Source: Clostridia bacterium
Lineage (GTDB): Bacteria; Bacillota; Clostridia; Oscillospirales; Acutalibacteraceae
Length of the DNA stretch: 64,000 nucleotides
Direction of reading: 5' to 3'
Assembly: GCA_017416485.1 (NCBI GenBank)
Contig: JAFQCH010000016.1
Coordinates: forward strand, 248,001-312,000
Of the stretch, positions 39,616 through 47,819 are shown one piece after another (position 1 is the stretch's first letter; each line of letters begins with the position of its first letter). Below the pieces are notes generated by a model. The model worked only from the letters and a program-made list of their open reading frames with translations, searched no databases and was not told the DNA's origin. The position numbers and the translations under genes are program-made.

Positions 39616-40299
39616 ATGCAGATACTTGTTGTTGAAGATGAACCCCGTCTTGCTGAAGCAATTGCACAGATTCTGAAAGAAAAAAAATACATGGTCGATA
39701 TAGCCAACGATGGCAGGGACGGTTATGACCTTGCTGTCAGCGGTGCTTACGACTGCATTATTCTCGATGTGATGCTGCCCATCAAGGACGGCTATCAGGT
39801 TGCAAGCGACCTGCGCAAGGAGCACATTGCAACCCCCATCCTTATGCTCACGGCAAAAGACACCGTTGCCGATAAAGTCAAGGGGCTTGACTCGGGTGCA
39901 GATGACTACATGACCAAGCCATTTTCTCCCGATGAGCTGCTTGCGCGCATCCGTGCCATGACAAGAAGACAAGGCGAAGTGGTACTGGATGAGATTTCTT
40001 TTGAAGACCTCACACTGAGCCTGTCTGCCTATAACATCACCTGCAAAGACAAAAGTGTGCACCTGAATTTCAAGGAATTTGAAATTCTGCGTATTCTGAT
40101 GTCGAATCCCGCGGCAGTCGTCACCAAAGAAGATCTCATCGTTAAAGTATGGGGATATGATTCCAACGCGGTAGATAACAATGTGGAAGTGTATATTTCC
40201 TTTTTGCGCAAGAAACTGGAATTCATCGGCTCTTGCGTGGAAATCACGGCACTGCGCAAGATTGGCTATCGGCTTGAGGTGAAAAAAAGTGCTGAATAA
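39616..40299 (+). CDS. OmpR-family response regulator
   Basis: A 227-residue response regulator. The receiver domain (1-115) has the acidic pair ED (7-8) and the phosphoacceptor Asp51 in IILDVMLP, then the conserved Thr/Lys sites LTAKDT and KPF. A winged-helix DNA-binding domain (about 130-225) follows with LNFKEFEILRILMSNPAAVVTKEDL and VEVYISFLRKKL. ACGGAG precedes the ATG at 39616. The sensor kinase gene overlaps its end. The targets are unknown; the position just after the polysaccharide genes allows, but does not prove, control of them. A TATAAT box is visible at 39579-39584. Confidence 0.93.
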   Translation: MQILVVEDEPRLAEAIAQILKEKKYMVDIANDGRDGYDLAVSGAYDCIILDVMLPIKDGYQVASDLRKEHIATPILMLTAKDTVADKVKGLDSGADDYMTKPFSPDELLARIRAMTRRQGEVVLDEISFEDLTLSLSAYNITCKDKSVHLNFKEFEILRILMSNPAAVVTKEDLIVKVWGYDSNAVDNNVEVYISFLRKKLEFIGSCVEITALRKIGYRLEVKKSAE

Positions 40300-41560
40300 A
40301 CTTCGCAACCGCTTCATCTTTATCAATATGTTGCTGGTTGGCATTATTCTTGCGGCGTTGTTTATCATTGTGCTTGCCATCAATGTGGTGAGCAACTACA
40401 ATGAAATCAACGAAGCCATGGAAGATGCTCTGCAAAATGAAATAGACATTCCCGATGTCTTTTTTATCGGCGATCACCCCCATGAACAACCGATGGATGA
40501 CCGCACAAGGGATGTGTATGTGGTCAGTGTTACACCTGTTCCGGGAAGTGAAGAAGAGGGATATGTGATTTTTAAATCCGTCAATAACCATGTCACCATG
40601 GCGGACGATGTGCTCACAACAGCAATCAGCCGCGTTATGGCGGCAGGCACTTTCGAGGGATGGCTGGATGATATGAGCCTGATGTATCGCACTGCACAGT
40701 ATTTTGATTCCACCCGTATTGCGTTTGCGGATTCAACAGGTTTTGTGGAATCCATAAAAACAGGCTTTATTAACCTCGGAAGCATCTGCATTATTGTTTT
40801 TGTGGTCTTTTTCTTTATTTCCAATTTCCTGGCATCCATGGCTTTCAAGCCTGCCGAAAAAGCATGGGAACAGCAACAGCATTTCCTTGCAGATGCTTCG
40901 CATGAACTCAAAACCCCGCTTACGGTTATTCTTGCAAACAACAACATTCTGCTGTCGCATGACGATACCACCATTGCAGAGCAACGCAAGTGGGTTGAAA
41001 GTACCCAGGCGGAAGCGGAACATATGAAAAAACTGGTGGACGAACTGCTGTTCCTTGCAAAATCGGATGCCGCAAAGAATGATATTCCCCGCGAACCTGT
41101 AGACCTCAGCGAGCTTGCATGGAGCAATATGTTGCAGTTTGATCCCGTGGCATTTGAACGCGGGGTGCAGTTTGAGGGGAATATTCAGAACGGCCTTGTT
41201 ACCATCGGCGACCGCACACAGCTCAATCAGCTCATTCACATCCTGCTTGACAATGCAATCAAGTATGCAGGGGTCGGCGGACAGGTTGATTGGTCATTGG
41301 AAAAATATACAATCGGAAAAACAAAATTGCAAAATTATGCACGTTTATGCGTTCACAACACAGGCAAGCCCATTCCCGCCGAAGACCTGCCGCATATCTA
41401 TGAACGCTTCTACAGAAGTGACCGCGCACGCAGTGCAGGCAGCGGTTACGGCCTCGGCCTTGCCATCGCAAAGTCCATTTGCGAAGTGCATGAAGCCGAT
41501 ATTCTTGTGGAAAGCACCGCCGAAAAGGGAACAACCTTTACGGTAAAATTCAGAATTTAA
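40289..41560 (+). CDS. Sensor histidine kinase (GTG start)
   Basis: A 423-residue membrane kinase. Two membrane helices (about 9-34 and 166-192) enclose an extracytoplasmic sensor region of roughly 130 residues with no recognised domain. The HisKA domain has His205 in DASHELKTPLTV; the ATPase domain has the N box ILLDNAIKYAG and the G2 box GSGYGLGLAIAKS. No HAMP domain is evident. The GTG start at 40289 overlaps the response regulator end by 11 bases, with GAGG in front. It is the partner of that regulator. The signal is unknown. Confidence 0.92.
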   Translation: MLNKLRNRFIFINMLLVGIILAALFIIVLAINVVSNYNEINEAMEDALQNEIDIPDVFFIGDHPHEQPMDDRTRDVYVVSVTPVPGSEEEGYVIFKSVNNHVTMADDVLTTAISRVMAAGTFEGWLDDMSLMYRTAQYFDSTRIAFADSTGFVESIKTGFINLGSICIIVFVVFFFISNFLASMAFKPAEKAWEQQQHFLADASHELKTPLTVILANNNILLSHDDTTIAEQRKWVESTQAEAEHMKKLVDELLFLAKSDAAKNDIPREPVDLSELAWSNMLQFDPVAFERGVQFEGNIQNGLVTIGDRTQLNQLIHILLDNAIKYAGVGGQVDWSLEKYTIGKTKLQNYARLCVHNTGKPIPAEDLPHIYERFYRSDRARSAGSGYGLGLAIAKSICEVHEADILVESTAEKGTTFTVKFRI

Positions 41561-41591
41561 AAAATAAATTGTAATTCTGTGTATATTGGTG

Positions 41592-41625
41592 TTGACAAAC
41601 ACGGAAAAGTATGTATAATTATACT
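41592..41625 (+). promoter_or_regulatory. argG promoter overlapped by a possible ARG box
   Basis: TTGACA (41592-41597) and TATAAT (41614-41619) are 16 bases apart. The -10 lies inside a perfect 12-bp palindrome GTATAATTATAC (41613-41624). The surrounding TGTATAATTATACT matches the ArgR half-site pattern TGAATAATTATTCA at 11 of 14 positions, so binding there would block the promoter. ArgR itself is not in the window. Confidence 0.6.
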
Positions 41626-41655
41626 GAAATATGAAACCTAAGGAGATTCTTGAAA

Positions 41656-42885
41656 ATGGCAAAGGAAATCAAAAAAATCGTTCTCGCTTATTCCGGCGGA
41701 CTTGATACATCCATCATCATTCCGTGGTTGAAAGAAAATTATCCCGGATGCTCCGTCATCGCTGTTTCCGGCGACGTCGGACAGGGCACCGAACTCGACG
41801 GCCTTGAAGAAAAAGCAAAGAAGACCGGCGCTGACAAGCTGTATGTTCTTGACCTCAAGAAAGAATTTGTTGAAGATTATGTATTCCCGACCCTTAAGGC
41901 AGGCGCTGTTTATGAAGGCGACTATCTGCTGGGCACCTCTTTTGCACGTCCTGTCATCGCAAAGGGCATTGCCGAAATCGCCATGAAGGAAGGCGCAGAT
42001 GCCATCTGCCACGGCTGCACCGGCAAGGGCAACGACCAGGTTCGTTTTGAACTGACCATCAAGGCATTTTGCCCCGATATGGCTATCATTGCACCCTGGC
42101 GTGTATGGGATATCAAGTCCCGTGACGAAGAAATCGACTATGCCGAAGCACACAACGTGCCTCTGAAAATCAGCCGTGAAACCAACTACTCCAAAGACAA
42201 GAACATCTGGCATCTTTCCCACGAAGGTCTTGACCTTGAAGATCCCGCAAACGAACCGCAGTACAACAAGGAAGGCTTCCTTGAAATGGGCGTTTCTCCC
42301 GAACAGGCTCCCGATGTTCCCACCTATGTCACCATTTCTTTTGAAAAGGGTGTTCCCGTTGCAATTGACGGCAAAAAGATGGGCGGCGTTGAAATCGTTG
42401 AAACCCTCAACAAGCTCGGCGGCGACAACGGCATCGGCCTTGCAGACCTTGTTGAAAACCGTCTTGTCGGCATGAAGTCCCGCGGCGTTTATGAAACTCC
42501 CGGCGGCACCATCCTTTACAGAGCACATCAGGTTCTTGAAACCATCACCCTTGACCGTGATACCCAGCACTACAAGGAAATCATTGCAAACCGTTTTGCA
42601 GAGCTCGTTTACTTCGGTCAGTGGTTCACCCCGCTTCGCGAAGCTCTTTCCGCTTTTGTTGACAAGACTCAGGAAACCGTTACGGGCGATGTCAAGCTGA
42701 AGCTCTACAAGGGCAATATCATCAATGCAGGTGTAACTTCTCCCTACACCCTGTATGATCCCGAAGTTGCTACCTTCGATGCAGACGAAGTTTACAATCA
42801 GGCTGACTCCGCAGGCTTCATCAATCTGTTCGGACTTCCCATTTCCGTCCGTGCAAAACTTGAAGCCAAGCGCAACAACAAATAA
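41656..42885 (+). CDS. argG: Argininosuccinate synthase
   Basis: A 409-residue ArgG, which joins citrulline and aspartate with ATP cleavage to AMP in arginine biosynthesis. The P-loop-type motif [10 protein letters not shown] is near residue 10; [17 protein letters not shown] and [18 protein letters not shown] blocks are intact. The ATG at 41656 was chosen over a TTG at 41650 because AAGGAG at 41640-41645 then has a 10-base spacing. Full length for type I ArgG. It is followed by argH after a terminator-like hairpin. Confidence 0.97.
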   Translation: MAKEIKKIVLAYSGGLDTSIIIPWLKENYPGCSVIAVSGDVGQGTELDGLEEKAKKTGADKLYVLDLKKEFVEDYVFPTLKAGAVYEGDYLLGTSFARPVIAKGIAEIAMKEGADAICHGCTGKGNDQVRFELTIKAFCPDMAIIAPWRVWDIKSRDEEIDYAEAHNVPLKISRETNYSKDKNIWHLSHEGLDLEDPANEPQYNKEGFLEMGVSPEQAPDVPTYVTISFEKGVPVAIDGKKMGGVEIVETLNKLGGDNGIGLADLVENRLVGMKSRGVYETPGGTILYRAHQVLETITLDRDTQHYKEIIANRFAELVYFGQWFTPLREALSAFVDKTQETVTGDVKLKLYKGNIINAGVTSPYTLYDPEVATFDADEVYNQADSAGFINLFGLPISVRAKLEAKRNNK

Positions 42886-42900
42886 AATACATATACAAGC

Positions 42901-42930
42901 AAGACGGCGATTTGCTTCGCCGTCTTTTTT
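42901..42930 (+). terminator. Intrinsic terminator between argG and argH
   Basis: AAGACGGCGA (42901-42910) pairs perfectly with TCGCCGTCTT (42917-42926) over a 6-base loop, with T residues to 42930. No separate promoter for argH is visible in the remaining 20 bases, so argH would rely on read-through or the stem may mostly set the ratio of the two messages. Confidence 0.85.
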
Positions 42931-42950
42931 GAGAAAAAGGAGACTTTTTT

Positions 42951-44327
42951 ATGGATAAACTCTGGGCAGGCCGTTTTGCCAAAGAATTAGACAGCCGTGC
43001 AAACGATTTCAATTCCTCCATCCGTGTGGACAGCCGCATGGTCCGTCAGGACATCAAAGGCTCTATTGCCCATGCTACCATGCTCGGCGCAACGGACATT
43101 CTGCCGCAGTCGGAAGTGGATATGATCGTCGAAGGCTTACAGGGTATTCTTGCCGACATCGACAACGGCTCGCTTCCCATCGACATGACCGCAGAAGATG
43201 TGCATATGTTTGTTGAAAACGAACTGACCCGCCGTCTGGGGGACACGGGCAAAAGACTGCACACCGCAAGAAGCCGTAACGATCAGGTGGCAGTCGATGT
43301 GCGTCTGTATCTGCGTGACGAAGCCGAAGAAATCAAGGAATTGCTTAAGAATCTCATTCTGGTTCTTGCCGACCTTTCCGAAGAAAATAAAAGCGTCATT
43401 GCGCCCGGCTACACCCATCTGCAGAGAGCACAGCCCATTGCATTCGGCCATCATCTTGCCGCTTATGCGATGATGTTTGTGCGTGACTATGAGCGTGTGG
43501 TTGATGCCGTGCGCAGAATGAATGTATCTCCCTTGGGTTCTTGTGCACTTGCAGGTACGGGGTATCCGACAAACCGCCGCATGGAAGCTGCCTTGCTCGG
43601 CTTTGACGGCATCACACTTAACAGCATGGACGGCGTTTCCGACCGCGATTTCTGCGTGGAACTTGCCAATGCCTGTGCTCTGATTATGACCCATCTGTCC
43701 CGCTTCTCCGAAGAAGTCATTCTCTGGGCATCGTGGGAATTCAAATTCATTGAACTCGACGATGCATTCTCCACCGGCTCGAGCATCATGCCGCAGAAAA
43801 AGAATCCCGATATTGCGGAACTCGTCCGCGGCAAGTCGGGGCGCGTTTACGGCAACCTCATGGCACTGCTGACCATGCTCAAAGGACTGCCGCTTGCTTA
43901 CAACAAGGATATGCAGGAAGACAAGGAACTCATTTTCGACAGCATCGACACTGTTAAGGACTGTCTTGCCGTGTTTGCTCCCATGCTTGCCACCATGCGT
44001 GTGCTGCCCGATAATATGCGCAAAGCCGCCGCAAACGGTTTCATCAATGCCACCGAATGTGCGGATTACCTTACAAGAAAGGGGCTTCCGTTCCGCACCG
44101 CTTACAAAATCACGGGGCAGATCGTTGCTTACTGCATTGCCAACGGCAAAACGCTCGAAACCCTTTCCATGCCCGAATACAAGGAATTCTGCGCCGATTT
44201 CGATGAAGATATCTATGCTTCGGTTGATATGCAACATTGCATCGACATCCGTGTGTCCGAAGGCTGCGCAGGTACTTCCTCCGTTGAACAGCAGGTCGCA
44301 TACTTAAAAAACTATTTTGCAGAATAA
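42951..44327 (+). CDS. argH: Argininosuccinate lyase
   Basis: A 458-residue ArgH that splits argininosuccinate into arginine and fumarate. The fumarase-superfamily signature GSSIMPQKKNPD is present (about residue 278), as are LHTARSRNDQVAVD and HLQRAQPIAFGHHL with the catalytic His. The C-terminal part is complete. AAAGGAG precedes the start. It completes the last two steps of arginine synthesis with argG, 65 bp upstream; the other arg genes are not in the window. Confidence 0.97.
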   Translation: MDKLWAGRFAKELDSRANDFNSSIRVDSRMVRQDIKGSIAHATMLGATDILPQSEVDMIVEGLQGILADIDNGSLPIDMTAEDVHMFVENELTRRLGDTGKRLHTARSRNDQVAVDVRLYLRDEAEEIKELLKNLILVLADLSEENKSVIAPGYTHLQRAQPIAFGHHLAAYAMMFVRDYERVVDAVRRMNVSPLGSCALAGTGYPTNRRMEAALLGFDGITLNSMDGVSDRDFCVELANACALIMTHLSRFSEEVILWASWEFKFIELDDAFSTGSSIMPQKKNPDIAELVRGKSGRVYGNLMALLTMLKGLPLAYNKDMQEDKELIFDSIDTVKDCLAVFAPMLATMRVLPDNMRKAAANGFINATECADYLTRKGLPFRTAYKITGQIVAYCIANGKTLETLSMPEYKEFCADFDEDIYASVDMQHCIDIRVSEGCAGTSSVEQQVAYLKNYFAE

Positions 44328-44342
44328 ACAGCAGATAAAATT

Positions 44343-44380
44343 ACAGCCGCACCCCATATAGGATGCGGCTGTTCGTTTTG
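44343..44380 (+). terminator. Terminator hairpin after argH
   Basis: ACAGCCGCA (44343-44351) pairs with TGCGGCTGT (44364-44372), with a partial extension into CC/GG and a short T-rich tail (TCGTTTTGG). Confidence 0.75.
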
Positions 44381-44428
44381 GATTCTATTGAAAAAACAGT
44401 GCAAAAGTTGCAAAAATTTTCAATAGCA

Positions 44429-44456
44429 TTGACTTGTGGCAGGCTTTTGGTATAAT
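44429..44456 (+). promoter_or_regulatory. Promoter of the phosphatase gene
   Basis: TTGACT (44429-44434) and TATAAT (44451-44456) are 16 bases apart, 33 bases before the ATG at 44489. Confidence 0.7.
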
Positions 44457-44488
44457 AAATGCAATATTTGTTTTTATACGGAGAAAAA

Positions 44489-44959
44489 ATGAAAAGAATA
44501 ATGTTCATCTGCCACGGCAACATCTGTCGTTCTCCGATGGCAGAGTTTATATTTAAGAAAATGCTTTCCGAAAACGGACTTTCCGACCGTGTGTTTGTGT
44601 CTTCATGTGCCACAAGCACGGAAACGATATGGCACGGGCGGGGCGAGCCTGTCTATCCCCCCGCGGCAAAAGAACTTAGCCGTCACGGCATTTTCTGCGA
44701 CGGAAAACGCAGTGTTCAACTGCAGAAAAGCGATTATAACAAATATGATTTACTCATCTGCATGGACGGCAACAATATCCGCAATGCCATGTATATCATC
44801 GGTGCAGACCCGCAGAACAAACTTTGCAAACTGATGGATTTCACCGACCGTCCCGGTGATGTGTCCGATCCGTGGTTTACAAGAGATTTTGTGACCTGCT
44901 ATCGTGATATAAAAAACGGCTGTGAAAGACTGCTTGAAAAAATAAAAAAAGAATTATGA
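44489..44959 (+). CDS. Low-molecular-weight protein tyrosine phosphatase family
   Basis: A 156-residue LMW-PTP. The N-terminal loop FICHGNICRSPMAEF has the nucleophile Cys8 and Arg14 of the CX5R motif, and the general acid Asp lies in VSDPWF near residue 127. Such enzymes dephosphorylate tyrosine kinases of polysaccharide systems or act as arsenate reductases; the absence of extra redox Cys at the end favours the phosphatase. The start at 44489 follows CGGAG; an open frame from 44459 lacks a site. The nearest polysaccharide genes end 5 kb upstream, so a link is uncertain. Confidence 0.92.
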   Translation: MKRIMFICHGNICRSPMAEFIFKKMLSENGLSDRVFVSSCATSTETIWHGRGEPVYPPAAKELSRHGIFCDGKRSVQLQKSDYNKYDLLICMDGNNIRNAMYIIGADPQNKLCKLMDFTDRPGDVSDPWFTRDFVTCYRDIKNGCERLLEKIKKEL

Positions 44960-45000
44960 ACGGAAAAGTGTTTTTGTGTTGCAGCAAAGACACTTTTTTC

Positions 45001-45029
45001 TTGCACGAGAAAGCGTGTTATGTTATAGT
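45001..45029 (+). promoter_or_regulatory. Promoter of the corrinoid methyltransferase operon
   Basis: TTGCAC (45001-45006) and TATAGT (45024-45029) are 17 bases apart and TGT precedes the -10 as an extended element. No cobalamin riboswitch could be recognised in the 34 bases left before the GTG start. Confidence 0.65.
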
Positions 45030-45063
45030 GGAAGTAATATAGGAGAGACAGGGGGCTGTATTT

Positions 45064-46182
45064 GTGACCAACCGTGAGCGAGCTATGAATATTCTGCATT
45101 ATAAAGATGCAGACCGGCTGCCTGCCGTGCATTTCGGATATTGGGGTGAATTGCTCACGGAATGGGCAGAACAGGGGAAAATCCCCGCACACCTTGCCGA
45201 CGGTAACTATGACGGCAGTGCAAAAGACAGAGAACTCGACCAACTGATTGGCTGGGACTTCAACTGGTCGTGCACCACAGGGGCACACATGGGTTTAAAA
45301 CCGTCTTTTGAACACAAAGAGATCAAAGTGCTTGCCGACGGAAGCCGCCGTGTGCAGAATGGTGACGGGCTGATTGAACGAATCAAGCCGGGTGCAACCT
45401 CCATCCCGTCCGAGGATGATTATCTGCTCAAGGACCGAGAAGCATTTGAAACATTGTACCGTCCGAAAATGCAGTTCAGCTCCGACCGTGTGAATGTTGA
45501 TTATTTTAAAACCTTCAACGAAACCCGCGATCAGAGCAGCCCCATCGGATTGAATCTCGGCAGTGTTTTGGGCAGTATCCGCAACATGACAAGCGTTGTG
45601 GGTATGAGCTATCTGATGTATGACGAAGACGAAGACCTGTTTGCGGATATTGTCGACACCTTTGCCGAAATGCAATATAAATGTGTCGAAGCCGTTCTGC
45701 AGACGGGGGCGAAATTCGATTTTGCCCATTATTGGGAGGATATCTGCTTCAAAAACGGACCGTTGCTGTCACCCGAAATCTTTGATGAACTGTGTGCAAA
45801 ACACTATAAAAAGAGGAATGATCTGTGCCGGCAATACGGCATTGATGTTATTTCTTTGGACTGCGACGGCGTGACCGAAAAACTCTTGCCGACATGGTTC
45901 AATAACGGAGTCAATACCATGTTCCCCATCGAAATCGGCGTCTGGGGCGATCAGTTTGAACCCGCAAGGCAGAAATACGGAAAAGGCATGCTCGGTGTCG
46001 GCGGTATGGACAAAACGGCACTGCGAAAAGACAAAGCGGCGGTTGATAAAGAGATAGAACGCTTGAAAAGACTTGCCTGTATGGGCGGTTTTATTCCGTG
46101 CCCCGATCACCGTCTGATGCCCGGTACCAAGTTTGAACTTGTGCAATACTATGCGGACGAAATCAAAAAAATCAAGATCTGA
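45064..46182 (+). CDS. UroD-family methyltransferase, probable substrate:corrinoid type (GTG start)
   Basis: A 372-residue protein of the uroporphyrinogen decarboxylase superfamily. It begins TNRERAMNILHYKDADRLPAVHFG, the pattern of methylamine/methanol-type UroD homologues. The Arg-rich porphyrin pocket of true HemE is missing. In the C-terminal half the expected zinc motif HxC is replaced by LDCDG, with a further Cys in GFIPCPDH. The gene directly precedes a corrinoid protein, so I infer that it moves a methyl group from an unknown donor to the corrinoid. Start GTG at 45064 has AGGGGG in front. HemE is rejected because of context and motif. Confidence 0.8.
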   Translation: MTNRERAMNILHYKDADRLPAVHFGYWGELLTEWAEQGKIPAHLADGNYDGSAKDRELDQLIGWDFNWSCTTGAHMGLKPSFEHKEIKVLADGSRRVQNGDGLIERIKPGATSIPSEDDYLLKDREAFETLYRPKMQFSSDRVNVDYFKTFNETRDQSSPIGLNLGSVLGSIRNMTSVVGMSYLMYDEDEDLFADIVDTFAEMQYKCVEAVLQTGAKFDFAHYWEDICFKNGPLLSPEIFDELCAKHYKKRNDLCRQYGIDVISLDCDGVTEKLLPTWFNNGVNTMFPIEIGVWGDQFEPARQKYGKGMLGVGGMDKTALRKDKAAVDKEIERLKRLACMGGFIPCPDHRLMPGTKFELVQYYADEIKKIKI

Positions 46183-46196
46183 CAGGAGATAAAAAT

Positions 46197-46829
46197 ATGA
46201 GTATTTTGATTGAAATTTCCGAAAATGTCCAAAACGGCAGAATGAAAGCCGTCAAAGAACTTGTGAATACAGCCCTTGAACAGAATGTTCCCGCTGTGGA
46301 AATTCTCAACAAAGGCTTATCGGAAGGCATGAACCTCATCGGTGAAAAATTCAAAACGGGCGAAGTGTATGTGCCCGAAGTGCTGGTTGCCGCCCGTGCC
46401 ATGAACGCAGGGGTGCAGATCTTAAAGCCGCTTCTGACCGAAGAAGGTACTTCTGCAAAGGGTAAGGTTTGCCTCGGGACGGTGCAGGGCGATATGCACG
46501 ACATCGGTAAAAACCTCGTAAAAATGATGATGGAAGGCAAAGGACTTGAAGTCGTTGACCTCGGCACGGACGTTGCACCCGAAACCTTTGTACAGACGGC
46601 AATCGAACAAAATTGTCAGGTGATTTGCTGTTCGGCATTGCTGACAACGACAATGGAAGCGATGGCGGAAGTTGTAAAGCAAGCGGAAGATGCAGGTGTT
46701 CGGAATAAAGTGAAGATCATGGTCGGCGGGGCACCGCTGAGTGCGGAATACTGTCAGAAAATCGGTGCGGATTGCTACTGTGCCGATGCCGCGTCCGCCG
46801 CCGATTCGGCTGTGGAGTTGTGTAAATAA
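46197..46829 (+). CDS. Corrinoid (B12-binding) methyltransferase protein
   Basis: A 210-residue corrinoid shuttle protein of the MtaC/MtbC/MttC type. The N-terminal helical cap (1-85) is followed by a Rossmann-like B12 domain; GDMHDIGKN gives the base-off ligand His101 in the DxHxxG motif. CCSALLTTTMEAM and the C-terminal GGAPLSAEYCQKIGADCYCADA fit the family. It carries the methyl group between the methyltransferases encoded on both sides. AGGAG precedes the ATG. The next gene begins directly after its stop codon. All motifs for cobalt ligation are intact. Confidence 0.95.
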   Translation: MSILIEISENVQNGRMKAVKELVNTALEQNVPAVEILNKGLSEGMNLIGEKFKTGEVYVPEVLVAARAMNAGVQILKPLLTEEGTSAKGKVCLGTVQGDMHDIGKNLVKMMMEGKGLEVVDLGTDVAPETFVQTAIEQNCQVICCSALLTTTMEAMAEVVKQAEDAGVRNKVKIMVGGAPLSAEYCQKIGADCYCADAASAADSAVELCK

Positions 46830-47819
46830 ATGAAACAGATCATAAAAAATATGCTTGCAGACAAGGCAAAAACCATGCCGATCCTGTCATTTCCGTCGGC
46901 ACAGCTTTTAGGAGTCAGTGTCAGTGAACTTCTGTCTTCGCCCGAAATGCAGGCAAAGGGAATGCTTGCTGTCAAAGAACGCTGTCCGATCTCTGCAAGC
47001 GTGAGCATGATGGACTTGTCCGCGGAAGCGGAAGCCTTCGGCACAGAAGTCCGTTTTTTTGAAGATGAAGTCCCCGTTGTCACCAAGGGCATTATAGATG
47101 ATATTGAGCAGGTGGCAGATATTGTCGTACCCGCAATCGGCACGGGCAGAACGGCGTTGTATGTACAAGCCGTGTGCGAAGCAAAAAAACAAATCACGGA
47201 TATTCCCGTTTTTTGCGGGTGCATCGGCCCGTATTCGCTGGCAAGCAGACTGTTTGACATGACAGAACTCATGTATGCCTGCTTTGATGATGAAGAAAAC
47301 ACATTGTTGTTGCTCGAAAAAGCAACGCAGTTTATTATCTCTTACATAAAGGCATTCAAAGCGGCGGGTGCAGACGGCGTTGTGCTGGCAGAACCTGTTG
47401 CGGGGATGCTTTCACCCAACCTTGCAAAGCAGTTTTCCGATCCCTTTGTAACACGGATTTTCGATGCTGTCCAAGATGAAACTTTTGTGACGGTGTATCA
47501 CAACTGCGGCAATGCGGTGGCAAATATGAAAGAAAATCTTAGCAATCTGCCTGCCGATGTGTTCCATTTCGGCAACGCCGTGAAATTGGCCGACATTCTC
47601 CCCGCGTTTCCCGAAAACACGGTTGTGATGGGCAATGTCGATCCCGTGCTGTTCAGAACCGGCACGGCAGAAGAAATCCAAAAACAAACAAAAGCCGTTC
47701 TGGAAGAATGCAGTTGCTTTGAAAACTTCATGCTTTCATCGGGATGTGACATTCCTGCCGATGCAAAGTGGGAAAATTTGGACGCATACTTTAAAACGGT
47801 TGGAGAATTTTATGTATAA
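46830..47819 (+). CDS. UroD-family methyltransferase with zinc site (MtaA/MtbA-like)
   Basis: A 329-residue UroD homologue. It has the zinc-thiolate site of MtaA/MtbA: HNCGNAV gives HxC (about residue 230), and a distal Cys lies in SSGCDIPADA (about 308). This is the class that takes a methyl group from the corrinoid to a thiol or other acceptor. GCIGPYSLASRLFDMTE and GVVLAEPVAGMLSP also match that class. It starts right after the corrinoid gene stop, and its last 8 bases overlap the activator gene. The physiological acceptor is unknown, since no coenzyme M or MeTr gene is in view. Confidence 0.85.
   Translation: MKQIIKNMLADKAKTMPILSFPSAQLLGVSVSELLSSPEMQAKGMLAVKERCPISASVSMMDLSAEAEAFGTEVRFFEDEVPVVTKGIIDDIEQVADIVVPAIGTGRTALYVQAVCEAKKQITDIPVFCGCIGPYSLASRLFDMTELMYACFDDEENTLLLLEKATQFIISYIKAFKAAGADGVVLAEPVAGMLSPNLAKQFSDPFVTRIFDAVQDETFVTVYHNCGNAVANMKENLSNLPADVFHFGNAVKLADILPAFPENTVVMGNVDPVLFRTGTAEEIQKQTKAVLEECSCFENFMLSSGCDIPADAKWENLDAYFKTVGEFYV

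Noticed and set aside
45030..45063. Cobalamin riboswitch before the corrinoid operon
   Set aside because: Only about 34 bases remain between the promoter and the start codon, too short for the element, and no B12 box is visible.
45064..46182. hemE (true uroporphyrinogen decarboxylase)
   Set aside because: The porphyrin-binding Arg-rich start of HemE is missing and the gene sits beside a corrinoid protein and its activator.
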